This document shows positions 13,690 through 25,900 of a stretch of 64,000 nucleotides of DNA, in pieces (within the stretch, counting starts at the first letter, position 1; each line of letters starts with the position of its first letter). Source of the DNA: Sanderia malayensis (taxonomy: Eukaryota; Cnidaria; Scyphozoa; Semaeostomeae; Pelagiidae); the NCBI GenBank assembly GCA_013076295.1, contig RQOL01000616.1, positions 3,872,392 through 3,936,391 on the forward strand. The letters run 5' to 3'. Position numbers and translations under genes: made by a program. Below the pieces are notes generated by a model, which ran no database searches, was not told the DNA's origin, and was given only the letters and a program-made list of their open reading frames with translations.

Positions 13690-15679
13690 ACATTATGAAT
13701 TGATTAAATTTTGAACATTCGTAGCTATAGGTCTTTTGTAAATACTTCATGAATATTTCCTCAGTATACAATATCTTTTATTATTAATTTTGAATTAACA
13801 ACAGATGTAAATGGAGCTTGGCAAAGTACAATATGAAACTAAAATGCTCGCTACAAACTATGTCCACAGGATCATCTTTAAGGACTCTATAGTCTTAAAT
13901 TTAAATTCACGTTTGAGCTCAGTCGCTATCGCTGGTTCGATGGTATTCAAAGGCGATTACCCCCACAATTCTCTCTCCTGAAGACCAGATTATCAACCCC
14001 ATAAAATTTAAAAATTATTGATATTGAACTCTTCTGCTCTGGAATAAACCAAAGCATAAAATCTCGCTACATGACCTCGGGTAAAGTCGAGCTTAGAAAT
14101 GACGCAAAGAAGACGTCATATTGTTACTTTGCCAGCTTCTTTGTCCAATCGTCTATTGTCTAGAATATTCTTAACTTGTGTTTGTGTTACGGTTAGTTAC
14201 AAAAGTGTTATAGTTAAATGATTATATTGATCTATTTGTTGATATCTGAGTTTAATGATGAGATGAACAACCTTTTCATTATTTACTCCTTGGTCGCTTC
14301 TATGTTCCAATATTGTTTGCCCCGCGTTTCTCTTGAATGTGTGGTGGGGACGGCAGCTTGACGAAGTGTGAAATATTTGTGTCACCAAGACAAAGATGAA
14401 GCGTAATGCTAGAATGTGAGACTTGACCTTTTGCTTATGAAATTCTTCATTCTTTCAATTGATTAGACTATCCATTGCATAATTAAATACATCATCCGAA
14501 CTTAGATGAACTGCTAATGTCTCCTTTGATAGGTGTAAGGAGAGATCAGAATTTACAACAGGAATAAACAACGTCTACTGTCGCAAGGTACGGGCCTTTC
14601 TTCTCAAAGCCAAGCAAGGTTAACCAGTCATTTTCTGAAGGAAATCACAACTTCCTATAAGGAAAGGATCGCATGCTCAACGTCGACACTGACCAATCAG
14701 ATGATTGCTGTGTCAGCAGCACAAAATTTTCGTTCTTCCTTTAATCATAAAATCATGAAATCATAAAATCTTTTGATTGGCGAGTTAGCGACAGATAAAG
14801 AATGACGTAATAAGAAGCCTACTCGATCCCAGATCTCTGAAAAACAAAAGAATACGAAATAGAGAAACGTCACGTGCTTAACTTTAGGTCCTATTCAGTT
14901 GTTCACAGAGACGTCTATTGCTCAACTCTATTTATTATTTTTACTGAGATATAAACAAGAGCTGTTGTTACATGGTAACGTACAAATGAATCGGGTGCAC
15001 CTGAAATCCCCTGTCTCTCCCACCCACTTCTCCTTAAATTCCTTCTCGGTCCACACCCATATTTCACATTCTCACACTTGCAATCAGTCTGATTGATGAC
15101 AGCATGCTTGTATCAGAGACGGTAACAAATGCATCAAAATTCACAACACCCTTCGATTGCTAATTTGAACGTCTGATTAAATGTGGCAGACATTCGGTTT
15201 GAAACAATAAAGAGCGCCACTCGCACTGGGTTGGACTTCTGACGTATGTGAACATGGGAACGGAATCTGTTCTCATATCAACAACCCGAGTCGCGATTTT
15301 TAATGCTCTGTCTGCTTCCAGGGTCAATCAAACCTCAGTCAACACAGCCATCTCAACGCTAATCCCAGCCCGCCAATTTGAAACATAAATTGAAACATAT
15401 ACCCCCCTCTCCGCACGTGAAAAATGCGACGGGGGGAATTCTCATGTAATATTAATTTGCACATAGTTTGGACCACTGTCGTCAGCGGAAAATACGTTGC
15501 CAATCAAATGGAACTGCATTGGTGCGCGCTGAGTTGATGCCAAAGGTGGCGAACGTCTATGGTGGTCAGCAGCATTTAGCATCGCATAAAGACCACTCAG
15601 AATCATTACTGTTCATGCACTCAAGGTACACACAACATACAATACAGTGGCATCGGCAGAGTGAGAGGCATCATCACCA
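13690..15679. other. Intergenic between CHIC and the Cdx-like gene
   Basis: No convincing coding exons. It holds an inverted copy (13980-14013) of a repeat found after MTMR. The last few hundred bases presumably include the Cdx-like promoter and 5' UTR. Confidence 0.4.
13980..14013 (-). repeat. Inverted copy of the short dispersed repeat at 9849-9883
   Basis: GAAGACCAGATTATCAACCC continuing into CATAAAATTTAAAAA is the near-perfect reverse complement of 9849-9883. Both copies lie in presumed 3' flanks of plus-strand genes (MTMR, CHIC). Confidence 0.7.
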
Positions 15680-18600
15680 ATGTACGACACTAGCATCATA
15701 CCCGAAGTTTACATGCGAAAGCAAGTAGAGATGCAACATCCACCAAAGTGCGGCGAATTGAACAATGAACTTGCAGCACAACAGCATACATACATCTCGG
15801 CTGAATATATCGAAGCCCAAACAAATCACAACAGCGATATGCAAGCTGCTAACAGATGCAGACTCGAAATGGCCGGCACAAACCACCATTTTCCTTCTCA
15901 GATTCAAGATGTCCCCTCCTCCATCACGAACAGCCAGCCTAAAATAATCAACCACGCAGGATCGGTTTGTCGCGTTTCGAACAACCACCCATCACACTAC
16001 CAAGCATCAACGTGGAACTCAACCGTGTACCCTGCTCGAAGCGGACTTCACAGCCCAAGCGAGCATCTGTCTCCATCATGCGCCTACCAAAACTCAATAT
16101 CTACACCTTACATGCTTCCAGTACAAAGAGGATATTATCATCAGAGCCATAGAAATTACATGGCCAATCAATGGTTCCAGGAATTTAGCCAAGGTATGAC
16201 AGTTCATAAACTACTTCACATATCTATTAGCCTTTTGAACTGACAGTGTTTTTGAGGTAATTTATTAACTATGAATGCGGTCAGCTACTGACTATGCTAA
16301 CTGCGATCGCTATTGTCCTGGACGAAACATTTTTTCAATGGCATGAAATTGCACTGCAAAGAGACACATCTGTTCTGATCGGAAAGTCAAAAACTGACGC
16401 TTAACTTGCAACCAGTCAAATCAAGTCTCCATGGATTTCATGGTCAGTTTTTGTGATGGAAATCATGTCTTGGATGATGGTCCAGTTGATCGTGTTTTCA
16501 TTTGTATTTGATCGCACGATGGAAAGGTATTTTCGTGCCTATTTTGGCTGCGCGATTTCTGTGTCTTATTTTCTGGGTATTTTCCATTTTCGCTTTGCTA
16601 AACGATTGCTAACATAGTTCTGTTTCTTTTAATAACGATTTTACAAGCATTTAACCTACCTTGGTTGATGTTATATTGTCGAAAAGATGTTTTGTTTTCG
16701 ATTGACGGTCTTTTCAAGAATTATCGGACGCTAAATTGTCCCCAATGCGAGATTTTGATGGCCTAAATCCTGGAACATCCATGAAAGTTTCAAAACAGTG
16801 CGGACTTTCTACCCTACCTTTCAAATTAATGACCATCAAACTGTCCCATGGGAAATCATCAAACTGTTCCATGGGAATTAAGATTCTAAAGACCATGATT
16901 TGGCCAAGATATTTCATTTTCAGAAAAAGATATTCCTTCCTCAAGTATCTTGAAATTTGCGGCTAATTTTACTGTAGCTAATATCAACTTGTACCGATTG
17001 TATATGTGGTACTGTTATAAGACCGTCAAGTGCTCGTTATTAAAGCTATATCTCTAATTTAAAAGTAAAGAGACGTAAATTGCTGGGCGAGGACCGTTTC
17101 CTGAGAAAAGAAGGAGCAACCTATACTCTGTATATTTCAGTGACATTTTTCAACCGAATCATATCATCGCAAACTTAAATTTGCGTTTCTGTGACTGAAC
17201 AACATGTGACACTAAATCGTGTGACTCTAAATCGTGTTCAACAATTCCACGATTTGTGCCGCTTTTGCTTCATTTTTCGATTGTGATTGGAAAATATTCA
17301 TGAAACCTGAGAAATCCATGAAACATTGCACCAAATTTCTAAAAAAATTGACACATTTAATAAAATGCTTGGGAAACAATACCAGAGAGCCAATACTAAT
17401 GATGTTAGGATTAGACTTTTTCAAACAAGACCCCAAGAAGACATTACAGATATACTATCAACCATTTGATTTATCTATTTGCAAATTTTGTGGCAAATTT
17501 TGTGGCATTATGGATACGTTTCTGTCACTTAATCTTGAATATACTTTGAGGAAAGTAAAGGGCCATTGTAATGCACGGAAAGTATTCCATATTGGTACGA
17601 AACTGTTGATACAATTAGCTTACTTATTCATCTATTGAAACGTGACATATTAATGTATATCATGTTAAGTATATGTTCATAAACAGTCTTATAGGTTGTG
17701 CAAATACAAAGATTGCATTGTAATATATGTATGAAGGGAGAAAGGGTGATATTAAACTATATTCAGTTAGTCTAAACATACTCGAAATCTGCTCAACTCT
17801 ACTTGAAGTGGAACAATAGATTTGCCCTGTCTAATACAATCATCATATATTGTACCAGACAGAGTACTTCAAGTCATATATATAGTAGGGACTTGACTAT
17901 ATGGCTTTGCTTTGATAGCGTGTATGGAAAATGTAGCGTCTAATAGTAGTATGCTAACATAGAGACGAGTTTCCATTCTGTCTTTGTGTATAAGTGTGTG
18001 AATCAGAGCTGACAATTGGCACAGGAGACAGCATTCATACCAGACAAACATGGGCAAGACATACGACGGTCTCTTCGTTTGGCCAGCCATGTCTTTACAT
18101 TGTTTCGTATAGAAACGGTCTCGAAATGTCTGGCCTTTTTCCGAAATTAATTAGCCAAGTAATATTTTTAGCAATTTTCGGACTTATGTTAAATGTGTGG
18201 AAAAGGCAAAGCCACCGATGTCTGAGGAAGACAAACTGGAGAAGCAACAAAATTAGTTCAAAAGTAATGCATTCAATATCAGAACTTCATTGTTGTTTCA
18301 TGTCTGATTGACATTCTAGACTCAAACATTGACCAAAAAATGGTTCTCATTGATTCTCAGAGAGCTGCCACCCTAAAATCAAAGTACAATTGTCCTTGTA
18401 CAGTTGGGCATACATAATTTGACTTACGGGCATCTTTATAAGAAAAGTAAGCGCAGGATTGATACAAAGTTTCTTAATTTTCTCCTTAATTTTAGTAGTG
18501 AAAGCTTCTTGAAGCTAACCCTAATTTCCAGTAGTTTCCCCAGCGTTGAGGGTTTCTTCATATTTTCTTATCGAGAGGTTTCGGCTTCTTATAAAAAAAA

Positions 18601-20819
18601 GTGCATGCATTTATCCTTTCACTGAACATCACGCGTTCAGCAAAATGTTGCAGCAAGAGTTTGAATGGGGCATTAACTTGCTAGCAGCAAGTTACACCTT
18701 TATTTTCATATCCTTACTGTCCCCCTCGCCACACCCGTCCACCAAGAATAAGGGGGCAGGGTAAGCGTAACATATCATCTGATACGTATCAGTCGTTTTA
18801 GAACCCACACATCGCTCATCTTTCGTGCAATGCAGTTACTCTTGCTGCCTTCAAATCATGTTTTCCTGTCACGACCATTTATCATTATTGACAGCAAAAT
18901 CAACTCGCAGTGCATTACTCCCAGGGTATCGACAGCTCGCCGCGTTCAGTGTGGGAAAATTCATGGTGGCCTTTTGCCGGCGGATTTCTGCTGTTTTCCC
19001 AGCCAGATTTACGTATGACGTAGAGCAGTGCGTCGAGTTTTACGGCGGCGCTGAAAAACCTCGATCACATGGAACCTGCACTCTGCAGAATTTCTAGTAT
19101 TTGGAACAAGAGGCTCCTCCGATATGTTTTAGATGAAGCTCTTATCAAATTTGAAAGTTTGCAACATGGACACCTCTGGTAATGATCTAATTTAGTACGA
19201 AGCTCTTATCAAAGTTGAAAGTTTGCAACATGGACACCTCATGGTCATGATTTAATTTAGTATGGACTCCCAGCTACCTCTGTAGTGACGGATCCCCACC
19301 TAACATACTGTAATTAATATTGGGGCAACATGCGCTTGAAGTGGAGTTTTGTTTTCGTCCAGGCAAAAACAAGTATACAACAGTGTTGAGATATTTATAG
19401 CACAGTTTGTGACTATTTTAAGACTGACGGAGGTCAAGTGACCTATTCAAAGAGAAACTGCTAAAGAATTGCAAATAAATGTCAGCATGGTATAATAAAC
19501 GCACAGCTTCGTTATTGACTGGAAAATTCTCTTTTGCAATTAAAAAATTAAATCCACAGGTCCCGCCACTGTTGAGCCTTATTGAATCTCGTTTCACCTT
19601 GATATTCAAATATATTCAATCAAAGTTGCGCTTAGCCAGATCATGAGCCAATCATATTCACAAGACATTAATTACATTTGTCTTGATTCTTATTCGTATC
19701 TGGCACTGACAACTACAATTGCGCTTTGAACTTTAGGATTGAGAGGGTCGTGATAATTGTTGTGAATGGGCAATTAAATTCTTAATCTAAATAGAAGTGC
19801 GGTTGTGTTTACTTTGGTAGGAGCCTTTTTGAAGGTTAAAGTGTGTGATAAGACGAATATGTCTGTCACATTATTAGCAGACCTCAAATCAAACTGGTTG
19901 GTAACCAGAGAAATCAGAACTCCAAGACATAAGAGATGTTTGAGAATTTCGAGGTTTTGGTTTCACTTGCGCAGTTCAGGCTAGCGCAGTAACGCTCATC
20001 ATACCTTACCATCTTGTTGCGTGATTGGATAAGACACACACAGGGGAGTTTGCTGTTTCCTTTTGCGACACACAAAAACCAGCATGAGTATCCTCAAATA
20101 ATTGTGGGCCTAAAAAAGAAATGAATTTCGTATGCGTGACGCCGTTCTAGTTCTAAACAACAACATGAAATCAAAGCTCTTTACCGATACCGCGCTAGTG
20201 TTTTGACAAGTCGTTTATCAACTGGAAACCAGGAAGGGAGCCACCTAGCGAGACAAGGGTGCAGCTCTATCGCAGTACTATACCATGCTGGAAACCCTGT
20301 TATTAATCAGTATAAATCGTTATTTATGATGATCTACTGTCAGGCACAATTTCCCCGTCGCTAATTTAATCATTAGAAGTGCAAATGCGCTACTGGCGAA
20401 AAAGAGCTGATATGGTGAGATGGCATGTGGTTCAAGTTTATTTCGAGAGCACAGGAAGGATTCTTCTTGGGCAGGTCCTGTTTTGCGATGCGCGTGTGTG
20501 ATGCTGATACTTCATGTACTTCATTCAACTGGCATATAATGTAACTACAAGACGATACAATTCCGATGGTACACATTTCTGATGATTATGATGATTATGA
20601 TGATGTTTTTATTTTCTAGATCCAACAATGCGAAGCCGACCGTGTTTCACGTCGCATCAAACGAAGCAGCTAGAAAACGAATTCCACTCATGTCAGTACA
20701 TAACGAGAAGGAGACGGATCGAAATCGCGTACGCATTGAACTTGACTGAGAAGCAAATAAAAACATGGTTCCAAAACAGAAGAGTAAAAGAGAGAAAGGT
20801 TAAGAAGATAGATAATTAA
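15680..20819 (+). CDS. Cdx: Cdx-like ParaHox homeobox transcription factor (divergent)
   Basis: Two exons (15680-16193, 20620-20819), joined by a 4.4 kb phase-1 intron, encode 237 aa. The homeodomain is residues 174-233, with WFQNRR at the recognition helix and only four residues after it. Cdx-type characters are HQ at positions 11-12, EFH at 19-21, YIT at 25-27 and KERK at 55-58 right after the recognition helix. CHIC is the upstream neighbour, as expected for Cdx. The N-terminal exon is rich in Ser, His, Gln, Asn and Tyr, and its MY start is reminiscent of Cdx. No clear YEWM hexapeptide is visible; NQWF just before the intron is the only candidate. Oddities are Thr at homeodomain position 47 and Pro-Cys in the N-terminal arm. 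It should be a sequence-specific nuclear factor. Family assignment is moderate: it could be a diverged Xlox/Cdx-class duplicate. Confidence 0.85.
16194..20619 (+). other. Cdx-like intron 1, 4.4 kb
   Basis: AT-rich, with no further homeobox-related exon seen. It contains a tandem duplication (19135-19262) and ends in a (GATGAT)n-like stretch before the acceptor at 20618-20619. Its size is unusual for this window and may reflect regulatory content. Confidence 0.5.
19135..19262 (+). repeat. Tandem duplication, 64-bp unit, two copies
   Basis: GAAGCTCTTATCAAA begins at 19135 and recurs at 19199. The copies differ by a few substitutions and small indels. Confidence 0.85.
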
Positions 20820-21989
20820 AAATACATGACGTGGCTATAATACTAGCTGAAAGAGAGCTGACACTAGCGGAGACTCGATTTGAGATCTCGCCCTTACAAT
20901 TAAGTGCCATGGATTCTGTTGTTGTGAAGCAACGCGAGGACTGGGCTGACTCATTCGATTACGTCACGAGAAGAAAAAGAAGTAAAAAGAGAGGATGGTT
21001 TACAGGACGTTTAAATAGGCCACTGAATGATTATATACGATGTTTTTAGATTATGTAGCTGCATTATAATAATGTTTACTTGTACAAAGTTGTGGTGTAA
21101 AGCATTGTAAGACTGGACTGTAAGATATCTGGTGAGTTATCGAGGATATTGGTCAACTTTTCAAATAGGTAATCGAGTATTGATATGCAAACGTGACTTT
21201 TGTTGTCAATTTTTTGACACTGCTGTAGTTCTTTTGAAGAATTATTTGTTTCACATACGTTGATGATGTTATTTAAGGTTTCAAGTTGACAATTATAATA
21301 TTCATTTTTATGTTCTTAGCTTTATTGACGAAATTTTTACTATCAATCAACTGTTTTGCATAATTGTTTGTGACGTAATGAATTTGAAAGTGGTGATTTG
21401 GTAACAATTGTCTTCGTTCAAAATTTAAACAACTCTACTGCGAAATCCATAACCAAAGTGCCTTCTGGTAAATCTGTTGTTAAATTTCAGGAACCTTCGG
21501 ATAAAATAATATATTATCCAATTCGCGGGATAAGAGCTGAAATTTGTGGTAGGCCACTTTTTGTGTGGCTTGAAATTCGGTTATCAACGATGAAAAGTTG
21601 CGACATAAAGTGATGTTATATCAGGCTACTTTTATACATTTGCGGGTTTTTATTGGTTAGTTAAATACGCGGTTGATTCGTTCTTGGGGCAAGCCTTTAC
21701 GTGACCAATTAATTGTCAACATAATTCTTGTAAATTGGCATTGTTTTGATCTATTTCCTATCTTTAATTGCTGCTGCGTAGCGAAGCGTCTGCACAGAGA
21801 ATATAATCGAGTAGTTTTAGAGAAAACATCTTGTATGTTTGTGGGGTTCCATTCTAGCCTGCGCGCAGCCTCAAATCCTCCTCCGCTAAGCCGCATGCTG
21901 GGTATATTTTCAATTAAATCATCAATAGCGGTAACCTTTGCTGCAGTGCAGTGAGACGTTCCAGAAACATTCGGAAAGCGATCCCGACA

Positions 21990-22866
21990 CGTCATGTATA
22001 CTCCTGCGCAGTAGCCTATATATGGCACTGCACATACACACCCACCTTTACGGCCTCTAACCCTAACCCAAGCCGATACATCATACACTGTCAATAGCAT
22101 TACGTCATGTATACTCCTGCGCAGTAGCCTATATATGGCACTGCGCATGCACGCCCACCTTTACGGACTCTAACCCTAACTCTAACCCTAATACTGACCC
22201 TAACCTTAGGCGATACACCATACACTGTCAGTAGCATTACGTCATGTATACTCCTGCGCAGTAGCCTATATATAGAACTGCGCATGCACGCCCACCTTTA
22301 CGGCCTCTAACCCTAACCCTAGCCCTAACCCTAACCCTAACCCTAACCCTAACCGATACACCATACACTGTCAGTAGCATTACGTCATGTATACTCCTGC
22401 GCAGTAGCCTATATGTGGCACTGCGCATACACGCCCACCTTTACGGCCTCTAACCCTAACCCTAACCCTAATACTGACCCTAACCTTAGCCGATACACCA
22501 TACACTGTCAGTAGCATTACGTCATGTATACTCCTGCGCAGTAGCCTATATGTGGCACTGCGCATACACGCCCACCTTTACGGCCTCTAACCCTAACCCT
22601 AACCCTAATACTGACCCTAACCTTAGCCGATACACGATACACTGTCAGTAGCATTACGTCATGTATACTCCTGCGCAGTAGCCTATATATAGAACTGCGC
22701 ATGCACGCCCACCTTTACGGCCTCTAACCCTAACCCTAGCCCTAACCCTAACCCTAACCCTAACCCTAATCCTAACTGATGCACCACACACTGTCAGTAA
22801 CATTACGTCATGCATACCCCTGCGCAGTAGTCTATATATGGCACTGCGCATACACACCCACCTTTA
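21990..22866 (+). repeat. Satellite array A: seven units of 112-149 bp with telomere-like CCCTAA tracts
   Basis: Units begin with ACGTCATG at 21990, 22102, 22239, 22382, 22519, 22656 and 22805. Each carries CTCCTGCGCAGTAGCC, ACTGCGCAT, CCCACCTTTACGG and, in most units, a variable run of CCCTAA repeats, then ACACTGTCAGTAGCATT. Length differences come mostly from the number of CCCTAA repeats. The peptides read off the reverse strand are artefacts of the repeat. Confidence 0.95.
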
Positions 22867-22911
22867 GGACATTTAAATTACAAATTGATCAAAACACAAA
22901 GTAGATGTTCT

Positions 22912-22990
22912 CGTCAGGTTTCGAACCAGTGGTCTCGAGCTTAGCGTGCAGGTAACTTACCGCTAGTCTACAGTAGCGCTTGCTAGCAGT
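22912..22990 (-). repeat. tRNA-like segment, probable SINE head
   Basis: On the minus strand the segment contains GACTAGCGGTAAG (A-box-like) and GGTTCGAAACC (B-box). The acceptor and T stems do not fold well, so a tRNA-derived SINE remnant is more likely than a working tRNA. Confidence 0.35.
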
Positions 22991-25900
22991 GGAGAATAGC
23001 AGAAGGTCAAAGGAATTAACGCACCAGACATATAGTCATCCTTCACCCGTTGATATTAGTCATCTACCTTTACGCTCTACATACATGCGTCATGCAACAT
23101 TTGAAATTGGCCGGCAGAGCAAATCATTCGGTTATCGAATTAAAGTATGAGCTTGACATACGATGGAAGCAAGCTAACATCTAACTGATTTCAATATATA
23201 TTTTTTTAATCAATCGCTAAATGCTTTAGTCCTGGTTATTGCTTTTACATCACAGCAGCACTCATTTTAAAAATGTTAACAGCTAGTTCCAAGGCTAAAT
23301 TCCGTTGATTTAAATACACGTAAAAATAACAAAAGTCTCGATTCCATGCATTGCGTTGCCATGGAGACTACGTTGACCATGAAGACCAAATAGATGCCTC
23401 GTTTTCAATACAATGTTCTGATGATACGAACTGTTGCGGAATTATGAATAAGGGCTCACGCAGACTACTCTAATTGGCAGTGTGTACAAAACACATACAG
23501 TTGTATGCTCGTCAATTACCAACTTTAAGAATGGTGATTCACTATAATTGGCATACATAAACTTTAAATGGAGAGCATTGGCGGTGCCTCTGCTGGTACC
23601 CCATTTAAGAGTGTTTATATTGGCAATTGTATGGCCCATTGATGTGCAACCAATAAACAATAGATTGCCAATCCGCGTATAAACATTGTTGTATGTGTTT
23701 TTGAAAAGAAACAAACCCACCAGCCGTAAACATTTCGACAGGGTTTATTTAATTTGTCGATTGAGTTTACGTTTCTCAAAGACGGAGAAATAAACCTTTG
23801 TAAACTGACTGGAGTGTGTTGTCTCCAGCTTTACTGCATTATCTCAATATACCATGAATTGGGTCGTTGACTCGTCCAAAAGTGCACGAGACATGCCACC
23901 TGATGATTACAACGAAACTCAACGACAACCCACAGATTCACTCACAAACAAATTCATAGAGACGAAACAAACTATTTTACGCCCTTCAAAAAAAGCATTC
24001 TTAACTGCTGAGCTACTTGGTAAACAATGAGATTCTAAATTTCAGGAGATGAATATTGTATTGTTATTATTCGCAAGAAAATTAAAAACACACTTGTGGT
24101 TGCTTTAAGCTCTTCATAGCAATGCAGCTATTCGTCCATCCCCCAACAGATGCCTATTAAGATAGTTTACCTTTGCCCAAAGGATATGCATGCATAACAA
24201 AGAGACGTTATAGACCTCTACATGAAAGTACCAGGAATATTAATTAGAAAGTGAATTCTTTATATGCTTCTGTCTCTTCCAATCCAAGAAGATTAGCTGG
24301 CACATCTCAAACATAGCCTAACTCATATACATTAATTCAAGGTGGAGGTCTTTCCCTCTTTTATTCCTTGGAAGTCAAAAAATGAAGGTCATGAGAAATC
24401 ATCTTTGGTCTCAAAGTAATTTCCATCGAGTCGTCTGCATACATTGAAAAGTTAATCATATCAAATAAAGCTATATCGAAACGTACTCAAGTGATTTAAT
24501 TTGCTTAACTAAGCTAACAGTTGGTTTTAGAAAACGCTGCTGCGCAATAAATAATCTTGTTGAAAGTGGTGTTTCAGTTCATGTTGTATCTAAATAAAGC
24601 TTAGAAAAGGCCGTTGTTTTGCTTCGTTTTGCTATTGATTCCTACGCTTGTTTGTTCTTCAATACAATGGAATAGCCTAAATGCGAAATAGCTACCCAAC
24701 ATGAAATTAACTTTCTTTATACAAGACAGCAACTTTGGATTAATCATCTGATTTTATTTTGATAATCTCAATCATCTGTGCGATGCCAATAGTGAATAGT
24801 TAATCTTGTCCCCCTTTGAAAACGTTCAGCTAAAGGCTTCCATGCCGACGCCTGATTAACTCGAAGTAAATGCTATAGTAAAGGAGAATGAATGGTTTTC
24901 ACAGACAAGTCCATCATGCATTACCATTTCAAATCTAGCAGTCATATTAGTATTCTTCCATATTAGATCACCAAAATGGCAGCTGTTTCTCTTTCATATG
25001 TTGTGCTTTTCAGGGTATCAAATAAGACGCGATTTAAATTGGCTTTGCTACTTAATTTCAAAAGACTGGATGGAAATAAAACCATTGATTAAATATATCA
25101 TTTTTCTTTCTAAAAAAATGGAAATGTAATCAATAATAGCTGTCTCTTTTAAACGTTCTATTTTATTCATTAAACATCAGTTCGTTAATAAGGAGATATG
25201 ATTAAAACATTCCTTGATTTAATTGACGTCTGTGAAAATGTATAACTGCAAGAAGATAAGATTAGCATAACTCCTTTCTTGAGACGAACAGCATTAAATG
25301 CTTGATTGTTGATTCTCTTCGATAAATTTAACAGCTCTTCAAATTTGTCAAGAAAACTCTTTCACAGTACATAATGCATTGATAGAGGTGACATAGAAAG
25401 TTGTTTCTCGATGTCTCGCAATGTGCTAAACATCATTAAAAAACACCGTTTATATCAAATAGCCCTTGTTTTGAGTATACATGCATTCATCTTTGCTCAC
25501 GCCGTAATGAGTTTTGTGATATGACGTCATCAAGTGTAATGTGATGTGGAGTCTTGATGAGAAAGAAAATCTGGCAAGTCATCGATTAGGAAAACGTACG
25601 TTCTTCAGGAATTCTCAAGCAGCCTTTTCAAGGGAAAACAGGATATTTTGTTAGATCAAGTGGGGAATTAAACTTGATCTTCTTTAAGGTTCAATAGAAA
25701 TCGAAGATTGATGTCTTGGAGTGAAAAGAAGTCAGGAATTGACTCGATTTGTATGGGAATTATCCTTTGATCCTATGGCTAGGTGTGACTTTTGGGAGTA
25801 TTCTTGCACAGAGAGATAGAAGATGTTATGGCAGCTAAATGTGCAATGCAATTTCTCCGATTCATTACGTGCAATGTCGGATAAACTCAAGTGAAAAGTA

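Noticed and set aside
15468..15728. 86-codon frame just before the Cdx-like start
   Set aside because: Out of frame with the Cdx-like exon, no domain; probably 5' UTR.
15680..20819. Calling the first homeobox gene a Hox gene
   Set aside because: KERK after the recognition helix, HQ at 11-12, YIT and the CHIC neighbour fit Cdx better, although divergence leaves some doubt.
21657..22148. A 163-codon minus-strand frame
   Set aside because: About a third of it runs through satellite array A, the rest has no recognised domain, and there are no splice or conservation cues.
22100..22857. A series of similar 61-67 aa minus-strand frames
   Set aside because: They are translations of the satellite units and CCCTAA runs (repeated Val-Arg stretches), not genes.
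21990..22866. A true telomere or CRISPR array
   Set aside because: CCCTAA runs are short, interrupted and embedded in longer satellite units; spacing and repeat type do not fit CRISPR, and this is eukaryotic DNA.
22912..22990. Functional tRNA gene
   Set aside because: A and B boxes are present, but the acceptor and T stems do not pair adequately.
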